Assembly (NCBI GenBank): GCA_013368315.1
Contig: JAACJM010000158.1
Coordinates: 1-64,000 of the forward strand
DNA: 64,000 nt
Direction: 5' to 3'
Source: Tetrapyrgos nigripes
Taxonomy: Eukaryota > Basidiomycota > Agaricomycetes > Agaricales > Campanellaceae
The notes under the pieces were generated by a model, which was not told where the DNA came from, ran no database searches, and saw nothing but the letters and a program-made list of their open reading frames with translations. Positions 44,391-55,620 of this stretch are shown one piece after another; position 1 is the first letter of the stretch, and every line of letters starts with the position of its first letter. The translations under genes were made by a program, and so were the position numbers.

Positions 44391-45735
44391 GTATCAAAAA
44401 CTCCCGTTTACTCTCCGAATTCTGTGAAATCGACTCGTACCTCACCGACTCCTCCGATGAAGAATTTTCAGATGAAGAGGCCGATGTCGGAGAAAAACAC
44501 GCTGATCCAAACTACCGTCCAACCCTTGCCGCGAAGGAATTTGGCAACTCGCTCTTAAGGATGGGTCGAGCTTTGATGCATGCTGCCAAGATTAATCCCG
44601 TCAGAATACCAAGTATCAGGAAGGACAAGGATTCTTCAACAAACATCACTAATACCAATATTACTACAAAGTTATCCATCAACAACGTCTCATACACATC
44701 CATAACTCTCCATGTCACTCTTCGCTTGACTCGGCTGGATCCAGATAGGTTAAACGGTGTGGATGTTGAAGGAGATGGGATTGGAGGTCGTGTTGGGAGA
44801 GTGCGAGTTGGAGCAGGCGACGGCAACTGCAACTGTGACGAAGGCAACCAAAGTTAAGCAACCTTCGTCTTCGTTGCTTTCAGAGCCTCTCTCTGAAGAA
44901 TCAAAGAAGCACGTTGAAGATCAGGTTACTGCTACTCCGGTAGAGCCTGTCTCTACCTCTACATCTGCCAAGTCAGCCACGGGTACCAGCACCACTAAAT
45001 TACCTCAATTAATACCCACTCATAAAGTCAACCTCAACTTATCTATCCTCCTCGCGCTCGTGTCAGATTTGACACACGCTGCATTACCTACGTCTGTGGA
45101 AGAAGCAAAAAAGAGGTTCGCAGTAATGGAAGGAGAGAAATATGCAGAGTGGAAGAAGGCTGTTGCGAAGGAGAGGGAGAGGGAGAGGGGAAGGAGAAGG
45201 AGCAGGAAGAGAAGAAGAAGGAAGGAAAGCCGAAAAGGTCCAAGGCCACGTCTAGCAAAACCAAGAACAAAAAGAAAACCAGCTCTCATGTCCAGGAAGA
45301 GGATAGTATCGATACAGATACCGACGGCGAAGGTGACGGTGACGACGATTTCGACTCAGACCACGATCATGATCCTCATGAGGATAATGGTGACGCTGTC
45401 TCTTCATCTCACCCATCTCACCCCATTCCATACATCACCGATTTAGCCAAACAGACTAGAGCATTGACGAATCAGGTGTTACAAGAGATGACCAGGGGTT
45501 TACTCGAGGAGATGTCAGGGAGGCTGGGGCTTGGTCCTACATCTACTAGTGCTCCTTGTTCCGGGTCTACTTTTTCTACATCGACATCTACAGTAGAGAA
45601 ACAGGAACAACAATCCAGAATAGAGTTCTGGACGACCCCAGAGGCTTGAGATCATTGTTTGCGCATCGTCAAAAAAATTGGTGGACCTGGAGAGAGCTTC
45701 GCTTTACAATTCCTATTGCTTCGAATATATATATT
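44391..45735 (+). pseudogene. DUF1308-like gene, frameshifted
   Basis: After an acceptor near 44,391: IKNSRLLSEFCEIDSYLTDSSDEEF...YRPTLAAKEFGNSLLRMGRALMHAAKI and ITLHVTLRLTRLDPDRLN. A frame change near 44,760 leads to LKEMGLEVVLGECELE, then KVNLNLSILLALVSDLTHAALP. A second frame change in the purine-rich stretch near 45,160-45,200 leads to ITDLAKQTRALTNQVLQEM and RIEFWTTPEA. TGA at 45647-45649 is followed in frame by DHCLRIVKKIGGPGESFA, which looks like continued coding sequence. The LNLSxLLALVSDLTH and IVxKIGGPGE stretches remind me of DUF1308 proteins (function unknown); this assignment is moderate. Confidence 0.45.
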
Positions 45736-46056
45736 TATATATCTACCATACTGCACATCTCTCTCGTTGTCATCGACAACTTCTCTCTCTGTCTACGAAC
45801 TTTCCTCCCGATTTGACTGCATCAGTATGTGTGCTTACCTGTTGATACTTGTACATACTATCTCTCTGTCTGTACGCTTTGAAGCCTGAATACAGCGTTT
45901 ATTCTGCATCAGAGCGGCTGTTCCTAACCCTTCAGATCTAGAACGCGTTGCGTCACGTGCCTCAGAAGCGGTCCGTTGATCGGAGAACTCAGAATTGAAA
46001 GCTAAAATTGCGTGGTGGGCGTTTTAGGACTTGTCAGAACCAGCACATCGTAACCT
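45736..46056. other. Intergenic
   Basis: AT-rich start (TATATATTTATATATC) and no open frame of note. Contains the presumed promoter of the downstream dioxygenase gene. Confidence 0.35.
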
Positions 46057-47771
46057 ATGATTTTCGAAAGTAAGTCTTTTCCCCTTCTTTCTGTGCACGT
46101 CTGGACCCAGGAGTATGCAGCAACGACCCTGGGGCAGCAGAAAGTGGTCGAGACTGCGCCGTCTGACGTGTTTGACGCTTTTTGCTCACTCATCGACGCG
46201 ATCTCCAGTTGCTGACATCCTCCTTTTCTCTAGGTCGACATCTCCGAGGCGGCAAGGAATTCTCAGGCTGCAACGCTCAGCAAGAGCGTGATGAAATTCA
46301 GCAATATGCGCAGCGCATCCAGGTCGACATTGACACCTCCCACCTGTTCCAGCGTGTTTATGAAGATGAAAATGCTGAACAGAACGACGAACCAATTGGC
46401 TTGAAGACCTTTGAACTGCGCCCTGGGTCCTGTCCTCCTGTCCCCAAGATCGTTCCCCTTTCCAGACTTGCCGAACCTCCGCTTCTTAAGCTTCCCCCAA
46501 AACCTACGCACGAGCCGTACAAACCCGACTATGAACTTACAGCAAAACAACGGAAAAATGCGAAATCACATTTCAAGAGGCATCCCCAATGCTTTGAGGA
46601 GAGACAGAAAAGACAATGGCAGGTGCAGTGTAGCCTCAAAGCTTGCGCTATCGGCAAGCTCGTCCTCGTCATGCATGTGAAGTCCATGGTTAGAGAGGGA
46701 CTTCAGGCACAGGCGGGAGTTTGGACTGGGCCAAAGGCACCGTGTAACCCGACTTCATACGCACTAGAACAGGTGAAGGCTATGGGGCTCAGGGTGGTTG
46801 AGTGGACAGGAAAGTGCGTACTCAATGCCATCATACTCCATTTTGTTCCTCATTCTTTTTTTTCACAGAACCAACATGATTGTTGAAGACCGAAATGGTA
46901 CACTGTTGGTCCTTATGGCATCTACCCTGAAGAGTACCGACTGGCAGCAAGTCGTACAAGCTATCGACGACGTCTTCAAATCCGCTTCGGCTCGTTTGAC
47001 CTGGCCGTCTGCACCAACGCGCTGTGGCAACCACCAGTCTATTCCTCTCAGCGGCGGCAGGTCTTTTGGTGGTGGTCAAACCAAACCGTCCAACTTCGCT
47101 CACACCCCTGCTAATCATGATGTATTATCCAAGTTGCGTGCTGATGCCAATGTCCAACGTGTTGCTGGTCTAGTTGACCGTAAGTTTATGCAATTTCACC
47201 TCCGTTTTTTGTGTCTAACAATTCTATAGAATACTACAAGACATTTTTCCCCGGCATGTACAACCTCTACCACAACGTCATGACTCGACTCGAGGAAGAC
47301 AACCCCCAGCTTGAGCGACTATTCCCCAACTCCGTTTTCGCCGCCACCAACGTCAATTTGGCCCGTGCTGTCTCCTTTCGCCATTTTGATCACCTCAACC
47401 TCCTCTTTGGTTTGTGTGCCGTTTTTCCCACTGGCACGTACAATTACCGAAAAGGAGGTCACCTAGTTATTTGGTCCCTGGGTCTAATCCTCGAGTTTCC
47501 CCCAGGGACAGTTATTTTCATTCCCTCTGCTTTGCTGGAGCATGGTAACACCACCATCGACCCCAGTGAAACCCGTACCTCACTGACTTTCTACTCGGCG
47601 TCTGGACTTTTTCGGTGGATACATAATGGGAACATGTTGGACAAAGAGTTTAAGGCTAGGGTGAACAGTAAGATGAGGCGGGCATGGGATCGACAACGTC
47701 AGAACCTCTGGAAAATGGGTATGGATTTACTTCGAGTGCGAGAAGGACATTCTGTTTGTACTACTTCTTAG
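46057..47771 (+). CDS. TET/JBP-like 2-oxoglutarate/Fe(II) dioxygenase
   Basis: Exons 46057-46069 (tentative, MIFE), 46234-46813, 46869-47179 and 47230-47771 join in frame to about 481 residues. The second exon has a basic TAKQRKNAKSHFKRHP stretch. The core is in the last exon: FRHFDHLNL (H and D of the HxD iron motif, about residues 353/355), YRKGGHLVIWSLGLILEFPPGTVIFIPSALLEHGN (second His, about 406), ETRTSLTFYSASGLFRW (Arg for 2-oxoglutarate, about 417). The signature GGHLVxWxLxLxxEFPPGxxIxIPSAxLxHxN...ETRxSxTxYxxxGxFRW is that of the fungal TET/JBP family, which oxidises 5-methylcytosine or related bases and is expanded with transposons in Agaricomycetes. All key residues are present and no stop is seen. 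The first exon is uncertain because its intron (164 nt) is unusually long here. Confidence 0.8.
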
Positions 47772-48208
47772 TTAACAATGTATGGTTTTCTTGAGTGCTT
47801 GTCAATGATATATTTACTTGCTTTCTCTAATTATTATTGATTTTGAGTGAATGAGGAGGACGCAGTCTGACAACGAGGTAAAAGACCTCAATTCGAGGCT
47901 AGGTACATTTGTATCACGAACTCGTAACATAAATTCTGCTACTTTCAAGGGCATTCGTACACTCATAAACATACTAGAAAAATACAGAAAAAATAGGAAA
48001 TACAGCTGGAAGCATTCTGATGCCGAGTATCAAGTTTTTGCAAGGATAAAATATGAGTGAGGAAGTATAATTAAAGATTAGTCCTTATAACGAACTCGGA
48101 AAACAAATCTCATACGTAATTCTCACCTCTCTTTCGTCTTTTCTTCAACCATACTCTACCTCAACATTGCTTATTCATCACATACGCTATACCGTTTGAT
48201 TCCTAGGC
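47772..48208. other. Intergenic with a 69-codon ORF
   Basis: An ATG-initiated frame at 47851-48060 (MRRTQSDNEVKDLNSRLGTF) has no recognised motif; support as a gene is weak. Confidence 0.25.
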
Positions 48209-48809
48209 ATGCCTAGACGTCGTACCAAATCCGCAATCGCCAAAGCTAACCGTACAGCCTGAAGAAAAAGACGCTGCAAAAGCTCGCAGCCATCATCTCA
48301 CAGACCGTCGCTACCGTCGAAAGTGCATTTCCCGTTCTTGCTTCTTTGCATCTTGCTAATATATTCGCTCTAATTCTACTTCATTATTTTGTCTGGCTGG
48401 TTCTCTCAGAGTGCGCTGTGAAGCCCCAGAGAAGGTAAGGGATAGGATGGCAAAACGTCGAGCACAAATGTCCGAAGAAGAGAAGGCCGAAGCAAAAGAG
48501 AAGAGGAAAGCATATGATAGCAAGCACTACCTAACGTGCGTTTGCTATACCTTTCTTTCTATCTCATCTCATTGTTCCTAATCCAGTCATCGTGAAGTCA
48601 TTCTCCATGTTACAATGAGACAGCGTGCGCAGTGCGTGTCCACAGCTGTATTTTTTCTACATAACTTACCATCCTTTTCTCCCTCCAGAACGTTCATTCA
48701 AAAACACGGTGAAGCCGCGTTCTGGTCCGACTATCCTCATCGAAAGGTCAAGTTGAGGAAATCTTTGGGACAGGGGCTATTACCTCAGGACGCTACCCAA
48801 ATTTCCTGA
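48209..48809 (+). pseudogene. Decayed basic coiled-coil family gene
   Basis: ATG 48209 gives MPRRRTKSAIAKANRTA, then TGA (48260-48262) followed in frame by RKRRCK. Exon 2 near 48,411-48,536 reads EKVRDRMAKRRAQMSEEEKAEAKEKRKAYDSKHY, and exon 3 to 48,809 reads TFIQKHGEAAFWSDYPHRKVKLRKSLGQ. A very basic N-terminus, an 'RxRMAKRRA...' charged helix and a short aromatic tail match a multi-copy Agaricomycete family of unknown function. The TGA would be CGA before a single C-to-T change, but here no paralogue in the window confirms it. Confidence 0.5.
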
Positions 48810-49052
48810 GCAATTATGTTTTGGGTAGGTGATCATTCGTAATCGAGCATCACGATGAATTTTGACGCTTTGTCCAGGTCTTTGCCAACAGGATTCCTGA
48901 GACTACCGGACGATTGGTTGGAAGGGCTCCAGCTCTACTACCATGGGTGACGATGACGAAGGTGTACATCCTTCACCGTCCCGCTTCAGCCTCCACTGAT
49001 GATACATTTGGGCATGCTGGCAAAATAGTGTATGACCCTCGAGATTTGGTAG

Positions 49053-49487
49053 ATGTTGGAAGAAAGTTGGAGGCAAAATGAGTTGACGATCATGGAGGAA
49101 GTTTTGCTCGGGATCAAGGACAAGCAGGTGAGTTGACTCTATCTTTTCTTTCATGGTTAGGCTCCTCTTTTGGAGATGCAGCTCTGTTTTTGTTTGCGTG
49201 AAGCTAACCAGGTTATATCTTTTCTACAGGGTTGCCTATGTATCTCTCTGGAACGACCACATTTCTTACGCTCTTCGAGGTTGCATCCTCATGGAGCTTG
49301 CTCTACAACGCCGTATCTCTCTTGTCAGAGATCCCTCACATCGGCGTGTGCCTGCTTCGTTGACATGGGCGTCCTCCGAACTGAGAAACGGTACTTCCTC
49401 CTTTTTGACATGGCCACCCACTCCGTTGCCAACTACACCACCAAATCCAACCTCATCACTCGCGTCACCAGTCTACTCACACTCTAG
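49053..49487 (+). pseudogene. VPS74: GOLPH3/VPS74 fragment with internal deletion
   Basis: Reads NELTIMEEVLLGIKDKQ, an intron 49128-49229, then after a small frameshift VSLWNDHISYALRGCILMELALQRRISLVRDPSHRR. It jumps, in another frame, to MGVLRTEKRYFLLFDMATHSVANYTTKSNLITRVTSLLTL-stop. These are adjacent landmarks of GOLPH3/Vps74, the Golgi PI4P-binding protein that retains glycosyltransferases. About 80-90 residues between RDPxRR and the GVLRTEK motif are missing. A broken copy. Confidence 0.85.
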
Positions 49488-50235
49488 AGAAAGGTGTCAG
49501 CTGGCCTTCCATCTGCCTCCCCTGGCAAATCACCTCTGTCTTACTTCAACTTACCACAACTTGCTCCGCACTAACATGCCGTCATTACCACTTGATGCTG
49601 ACAACTTTCATACCCGTAAAGCGGGATCAGCTTGTCACTCCCACGTCCAATGCCTTGCACCGTCCATGAAAAATGTGGTGCCCTCACATCACCTCTCACT
49701 GACCCTCTCACCGACCCCCTCACCGACCCTCTCGGGGACCCTCTCACCACTCCCACTGATTTCCTCTGCTTCCTTCCGGTAAAGAGCCTTACCGTGGAAC
49801 GAGCCATTGTCGATGCTGAACAGGAGGCGATGAGTAAGAGTGAGCAACATCGGTTACTCAACAGTAGCTGTGGATAGGTCTATTTCTGCCCACCCTGTTT
49901 TCTCGGTGCTCCTCTTCCACCTCCAGCCACCTAAACAACTCTAAATCTATGCTCACGGCATCAACAAATGTCCTCAACACACTATTCATCCTTCCCACCC
50001 ATTTTATATTACCCTCTTCCCTCAAGCCGAACGAAAACCCGGTTGCCTCAAATGCTCTGGGTCGCCCAAATTCCCGCTGACGGTTCACCACTGCTACCAA
50101 CGTTCCTTACTTCTCGAGTTCTTCAGCTCATTCAACTCCAGCTTTTACACTATACACGCAGTTTTACTTTCATTCTTCCATTGGGTCACGACATCCGCAT
50201 CTCAGCCAAGTATTGGCCCCTATTCGTTCCAGAAG
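49488..50235. other. No gene recognised; short coding-like repeat
   Basis: A CCCTCTCACCGAC-type short tandem repeat at about 49,690-49,755 encodes PLTDPLTDPL in one frame. The nearby open frame 49968-50294 has no recognised motif except its last residues, which belong to the R1-linked tail below. Confidence 0.4.
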
Positions 50236-50885
50236 GATTGCGCAAAAGAGACATTAATGTATTTGACTGGGGCAACTTTTTAACTAGAACGTAGCGATAC
50301 TTTTATTACAATCTACTTCTTTTATTTCATACTGATGCTAAATCACTCCTCAAAACCAAGCTTAAGTCCAAAGCGAAGAAATCGCAGTGTGGTATACATG
50401 CGGCACATTCCTTTTTTTACCATCACCCACTCACTGGCCCTCTTTCTGGCCCTCCTCTCCTTTTTCATATCTGGCTCTGTCCACTTGTAACTATCATTTA
50501 TGAGCCTCTAGTACTTTTGGGACACCAGTAACTCGTTTCGTTTCGAGTGATTCGACACCACGTTATCATCACCCATTGACCGGCCCTCTTCTTTCGTTAT
50601 CATCACCCACTGACCGGCCCTCTTCCTTTTCCTCTTCTCCTCTCTTTATCTCTGGCTCTTCTTGCTTATAACTATCATTCATCAGCTTCCAACACTTCGG
50701 TTGAGCAATTGCAGAAGAAGGAGTCGTCTCCTGTTGGTGTATGTTGGGTCTCTCTCTCTCGTCGATAGCGTATCACTGATTTCTTTCTGTCATTCTATAG
50801 GAGGCTCTGAACATCAGGAAGCAGCCCCAAGAGCTCATAGGGAAAAGATGACACAGCGGGTAGATGGCTCATTATGGAAGGAAAG
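50236..50885 (+). repeat. R1 copy c with DGMSDEE-gene tail and coiled-coil exon
   Basis: Starts with the coding tail KRDINVFDWGNF of the gene A family (50,238-50,295), continues through the 3' untranslated R1 units, then the coiled-coil exon piece (EQLQKKESSPV), the GTATGTTGGG donor, an intron matching gene A's, and an exon piece beginning EALNIRKQPQEL that ends in a stop. Gene A has the equivalent EVLNIKNQLEEL after the same intron (about 2,700-2,820). This copy joins the 3' end of one such gene to the middle of another. Confidence 0.75.
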
Positions 50886-51682
50886 TAGGAATTTTTGAAG
50901 TTCTGAAAACTCGGTGCGTTTATCAAGGTCTTTTGATGACAAGATGTTGCAGAAACTAACCTTCGTACATATAGATTCTTCTGGGACTCTGCGGGCCCGA
51001 CATACATTCATCAAGTAGCGGGTCTCTTGGGTTATGGGATCCCAAACTCTCAGTTGTTCAATATACATAATTGACCACTGGCAACCAACAGGACTTCCCA
51101 TATGCCCATTCTGGTTTTACCAATGATTTGAGTCACGTTGAAATGTCGCCTCTTGTTACGGATGAAGACAAGAAGATGTTGGTTGGGAATGTGAGGAGAT
51201 GGCCTTTCGTTTAGGTCAGTACCACTCTCGTTTGCTTGACGTAGAGGTGTAGTACTGATCCATTCATCTTTCCCTTCGTCATCTATCCTTCTCTATCCTT
51301 CTCTAACCTCCAGAAGGTCCTCTCAATATTACATTACCCGCCAGCTGTAACAGTGACTCTGACTCGCAAGGACCACAAACCACAAAATCACCTGTACTGG
51401 CCGCAAGACACCGACACAGCCCGCTCAAATTCCCCAGAACTGAAATTGTGCAAGCGGCCCAGGTGGTCTCCCAGCTCTCAAATCAATCCTCTCCTTCTCA
51501 AATACGATTGAGATTCTGGAACGTCGGAACGTGTGAGGCAAGGAATATGTAAGCAGGGTTCGGTGAGTCCGTTAGTCCCTCAACTCTGTTCATCGTTTTC
51601 TTATATTATTTTGACACTTCTCCCCGTATCACGAACAGGTTCCCGTTCTCGTCCCATTCACCCCAAAACTCGGAACTCTCCC
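50886..51682. other. No gene recognised
   Basis: Short protein-like segments (for example FPYAHSGFTNDLSHVEM near 51,095-51,150) in frames that soon close. Probably decayed coding sequence. Confidence 0.3.
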
Positions 51683-51886
51683 TCAAACTCCTGGATACCT
51701 TCCTAACAAACAACCTTCGGCCTGGTATGTTTTTACGAGACAATCAATGGGACCTTTGAACTGTTTCTGGCCAGTCAAGAGCTGAGACTGCAGTCTGACC
51801 TTGGCCAAGTCGAAGGGGTACTCGAAGACCTCGGAGATGATGCCAGCAGTGCTTCCAAAGACGATGTTCTTGAGCGAGTCGTGCAT
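51683..51886 (-). pseudogene. Mitochondrial carrier fragment (first repeat only)
   Basis: ATG at 51884-51886 opens MHDSLKNIVFGSTAGIISEVFEYPFDLAKVRLQSQ, then FKGPIDCLVKTYQAEG, and stops. PFDLAKVRLQ is the PxDxxKxRxQ signature of a mitochondrial carrier repeat, and the surrounding residues resemble the basic amino acid/ornithine carrier group (ORT1-like). Only one of the three repeats is present, so this is a 5' fragment with no transport function. Confidence 0.8.
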
Positions 51887-51916
51887 ACCCTCACGTGTTC
51901 ATTCCACTCTCAAAAA

Positions 51917-53595
51917 ATGTCCATGAACATCTTCAGCGACCAAGCCACTGAAGAAAAGGCAGAAAATGCCCGTCTCTCCTCTTTCGTTGGCTCCAAGCCC
52001 AGCAAAGACTGGTTTCACCTCTACTTCCAACAGTTATTGCACAAAATTCCCGACCTCAATCCTCGCCTTCAGTCACAAACGTACTTGTACTCGTGGAGGA
52101 AAATTAAGACGTCCTCGTCCTGCTGTTCCAATCCAACGAGGAGCCTAACGATGCGATAGACAACTAGCTCCAGAACCGACCCCAAGCCGGCCCAAGGTTG
52201 AGTCCCGTGTCGAGGACTGGAAACAAAGCCAGAACCACCGAGACGTCTTTGAAGACAATGTCCAAGTCGACGACACTGTGTATGTTGACCAAGCCAACCA
52301 ACCCCAGGTTCAAGCCCCCGAACCACCCATCCCCCACAGACACGAATAACCGTATTCAAACCCTCCTCACCGAACTCGAAACTCTCTGCCAAGAAAAAAC
52401 TATGGCAGAAATAGCTGAGACACGTAAACTCAGGAACTGTTTACAAGCTGCACAGGATGAGGCGAAACGACTGGCAGTAGACGCAAACACGATGAAGAGT
52501 GAGATGGTCAAATTGAAGGCAGATACAGAAAAGTCGAGAATGGATAATAGACGGTTGGAGGGGCTGTTGATTTAGCAGGAGAGGAAGCTGAAGGACTTGG
52601 AGGAATTGAAGGTTGCAGTGAGGAAGGGGCAGGAGGAGTTGGAAGAGGCGAACGTGATGAATGAAGAGTTGCGTAAGACGAGAGAAGGTGGCGGTGGAGG
52701 AGTTGCAGAAGGAGCTGGAGGTGGAACGTGTGAAGGGAAAGAAGAATGAGGTTAAGAACGAGCGGATATTGGGAGAATTGGAAAAAGAGATAACGAAAAG
52801 AGAAAAAGTTGAGTATATGCTAGAGGCGGTGAGACACGAGAAGATACGTACTGAAAAGCGCTTCGACAAATTGCAACGCGAGCTAGACATGGAACATGTG
52901 GAGAGGAAAGGAATTGTTGAGGAATATGAAAGAGTGATAGAGGAATTTGAAGCTGAGCTGGAGCTGGAGAGCGGAAAACATATACAGGCAGAGGAACGTC
53001 AGAAGGAATTGGAAAAAGAGCTGGAAAGGGAACGCACCAAGAGACTGGAGGCTGAGACGAGGGCAATCAGCTAGAGAAGAAGCTGAAAAGACGATCTCAT
53101 TGGCCGAAAGGGACGCAGACGACGCTTTCTTGACAGTCGCTAGGTGAAGGTTGCAGTGAGGAAGGGGCAGGAGGAGTTGGAAGAGGCATCGCCAACGTGA
53201 TGAATGAAGAGTTGCTTAAGGCGATGGAGGATATGATTGAGGTGAAGAGACGAGAGAAGGTGGCGGTGGAGGAGTTGCAGAAGGAGCTGGAGATGGAACG
53301 TGTGAAGGGAAAGGAGAACGAGGTGGAGAAAGAGCAGATGTTGGGAGAGTTGGAAAAAGAGACAATGAAGAGAGAAAAAGTTGAGCATATGCTAGAGGCG
53401 GTGAGAAACGAGAAGATGCATACCGAAAAGCGCGTCGACGAATTGCAACACGAACTAGACACAGAACATGTGGAGAGGAAAGCAATCGTTGAGGAATATG
53501 AAAGAGTGATAGAGGGTGTGGTGGAGGAGCTTTTGGCGGTTGAGGAGACTAGAACAATTCGTGCTTGTTCCCGGTGTTCCGTTTTGTCCAAATAG
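51917..53595 (+). pseudogene. Decayed coiled-coil gene with internal tandem duplication
   Basis: MSMNIFSDQATEEKAENARLSSF... opens at 51917 but closes at 52159. Later frames read VESRVEDWKQSQNHRDVFEDN, then a coiled coil MAEIAETRKLRNCLQAAQDEAKRL...LEGLLI, a TAG near 52,573 and QERKLKDLEELKVAVRKGQEELEEANVMNEEL. The block VAVEELQKELEVERVKGK...YERVIE is present twice: around 52,609-53,140 and 53,147-53,520, with a period of about 538 bp. The first unit carries a deletion that shifts frame; the second is open for 132 codons. No family assignment beyond long coiled coil. Confidence 0.55.
52609..53520. repeat. Tandem duplication, about 538-bp period
   Basis: AAGGTTGCAGTGAGGAAGGGGCAGGAGGAG-type sequence begins at 52,609 and again at 53,147, and both copies continue through matching coiled-coil code to near GTTGAGGAATATGAAAGAGTGATAG. 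The second copy ends sooner. Confidence 0.85.
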
Positions 53596-53977
53596 GATTG
53601 AAAGACAGCAGCGGCCACGGGTACATAGGCTCGGGCCGACACCAAGGGGACAGCTGGAAACAGAGTGGTCCATAGCATATAGGCTTGGTGGTGCCCCGAG
53701 ACCCGAAGAGGAGAGCGTCTAGTGTGAAGAGTTGACTGATGTAGCTGTTTTCCCTCTTCACCATCATGTTGACGTGGAGAAGTTGGTTTGGAGGTAGCGA
53801 GAGGAGAGATGATGTCTGACCAAGGGAATACTGAGTGGCGCAATGGGTTGGAGGAGACTGCTGGTCAGGACTAGGCCCATAGGTACTGGTGTCTTCAGGT
53901 ACGTTTCTCGCTGCAGTGGTTTTTGGTGGTTACCCACGCCCAAGTCTTCTTTTCCATCCAGCCTTTCAACCAAGAAA

Positions 53978-54566
53978 TAGGGAACAGCACGGGGATCCCG
54001 CGGGGAAAAAAATCTGACCCGTCCCCGTCCCCGTCAAAACCCGTCCCCGCCCTCGCGGGTCACGGGTTTACAACAGGGCAGACGGGTCTGAGGCAAACCC
54101 CGCGGGTTCACGGGTACCCCTACATACATTAAGTACTTATACCTCAAATATCATCATACCCCTCTGGCATCTCATCTCCTCTGCATCCAGATCAGTTCAC
54201 AACGGCCTTCTCTTTTGTCTGGTTTCAAGTTTTCCGGAAATGGGTGAGGCCTGAGGGCGCATTGTCACTTGATTATTACTTTACATACATAAATGAAGCA
54301 TGAGGATTTTTTTTTGTGTATGTAATTATTGTAAGATCTACCTACGAATCTTGTACGAGTATGCCTAAATGTATGACTATACTTACAGCTGGTTGCTGTA
54401 AATAATTATGCCGAGTCGATCTTCTATAGTACCAGGCGGCGGGTTGGTTTACCCGTGTGACGGGTCGCGGGTTTGGCGCGGGATGAGAGAAGCAGCCCCG
54501 TCCCCGTCCCCGCCATACCCCGTCCCCGCAACCCGTCATTTCCCCGCCGACCCGTGCTATTCCCTA
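53978..54566. mobile_element. hAT-type non-autonomous element a
   Basis: 589 bp starting TAGGGAACAGCACGGG and ending CCCGTGCTATTCCCTA, flanked by the 8-bp target duplication CCAAGAAA (53970-53977 and 54567-54574). TAGGG termini with an 8-bp duplication are diagnostic of hAT. Both subterminal regions are packed with CCCGTCCCCG/GACGGG motifs. No transposase is encoded. Confidence 0.92.
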
Positions 54567-54573
54567 CCAAGAA

Positions 54574-54900
54574 ATGAACCAGCAGGCTCCACCCTCGCTC
54601 ACTTCACCCTTACCCTCTCAAACATCCGACTACTTTCTCAAAGTAGCACAGTATTGTCAGCGCCGTCAAGCTACCGTGCAACCAAAGGTGGCAACGAGAG
54701 ATTTATGTCACCGAACAAAACTCTCTCGTTTTGGTCGACGACAGCATCCGTACACTAAGAAGAGTAAAACTGTCAGTACCCTTCACATCTACGGTCTTGC
54801 ACCTTCTGACGGGGTCTCTTTCCTCAGAAACAAACACTCGCAGTTGATGATCGGGGATTTTCCGACGCGGTGCATCCATGCATGTCGTTTCTACGTGTAG
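54574..54900 (+). other. Open frame next to hAT element a, unrecognised
   Basis: 108 codons from an ATG that begins inside the hAT target duplication: MNQQAPPSLTSPLPSQTSDYF...YGLAPSDGVSFLRNKHS. The sequence before the element may continue it, so this could be the second half of a gene broken by the insertion. No known motif. Confidence 0.3.
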
Positions 54901-55025
54901 TTGTGCATTTTGTGAATTTTCTCAATGTCCTTTTCATCAGGTCGCCGAGCTGCAACGCCAACGTCCCCCCGAGCACTACCCAGAGTTTTGGGTTTTTATG
55001 GTTGTGAATTACCCTCTTATTTAAT

Positions 55026-55612
55026 TAGGGCTCCTAGCGGATCGGATGCTGTTCGGATGCGGATCCATCCGCTCGGATGAGTTGCTCGAACATGCCAATC
55101 CGCATCGGCGGATGGCATCCGTCGGATGACCCGATCATCCGCGGATGGGTGGCTGATATACTAATGAGTGTAGAAAAATGGTCAGAAGGTATTTTTTAAA
55201 ATTGTAAACTACGTCTAAGTACATGTAGAGTGCAATACATGAAAATTTATCAAGTTACTCACTATTGACACATTCTTATTATGACAAGAATGGCTCTGGC
55301 CACTTGGCCAATATTTTTCCCACATACTCGCAACTTCGAGCAAAGGGATCAAGATGTTCAACGTGTCGAAAAGACCTTTCTGTCGATTTTACGTGAGTTT
55401 TTGTAACTATACAGTACCTCGGAAAAGCCCGAGACTGAACCAAATTGGGCAAGTACGACACATTCTTACGTACTTCAGCCATCCGACGATCATCTACGGA
55501 TGGGCGGATGGTATCCGCCGGATGGGAGCATCTCCAGAGGCCCATCCGCCATCCGAATCCGAGGCCTCATCGGCGGATAGGCGCCGGATCATCCGATCCG
55601 CTAGGAGCCCTA
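55026..55612. mobile_element. hAT-type non-autonomous element b
   Basis: 587 bp with a perfect 23-bp terminal inverted repeat starting TAGGGCTCCTAGCGGATC, flanked by the 8-bp duplication TATTTAAT (55018-55025 and 55613-55620). Both ends are filled with CGGATG/CATCCG motifs. No transposase. Different in sequence from element a but similar in length and design. Confidence 0.92.
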
Positions 55613-55620
55613 TATTTAAT

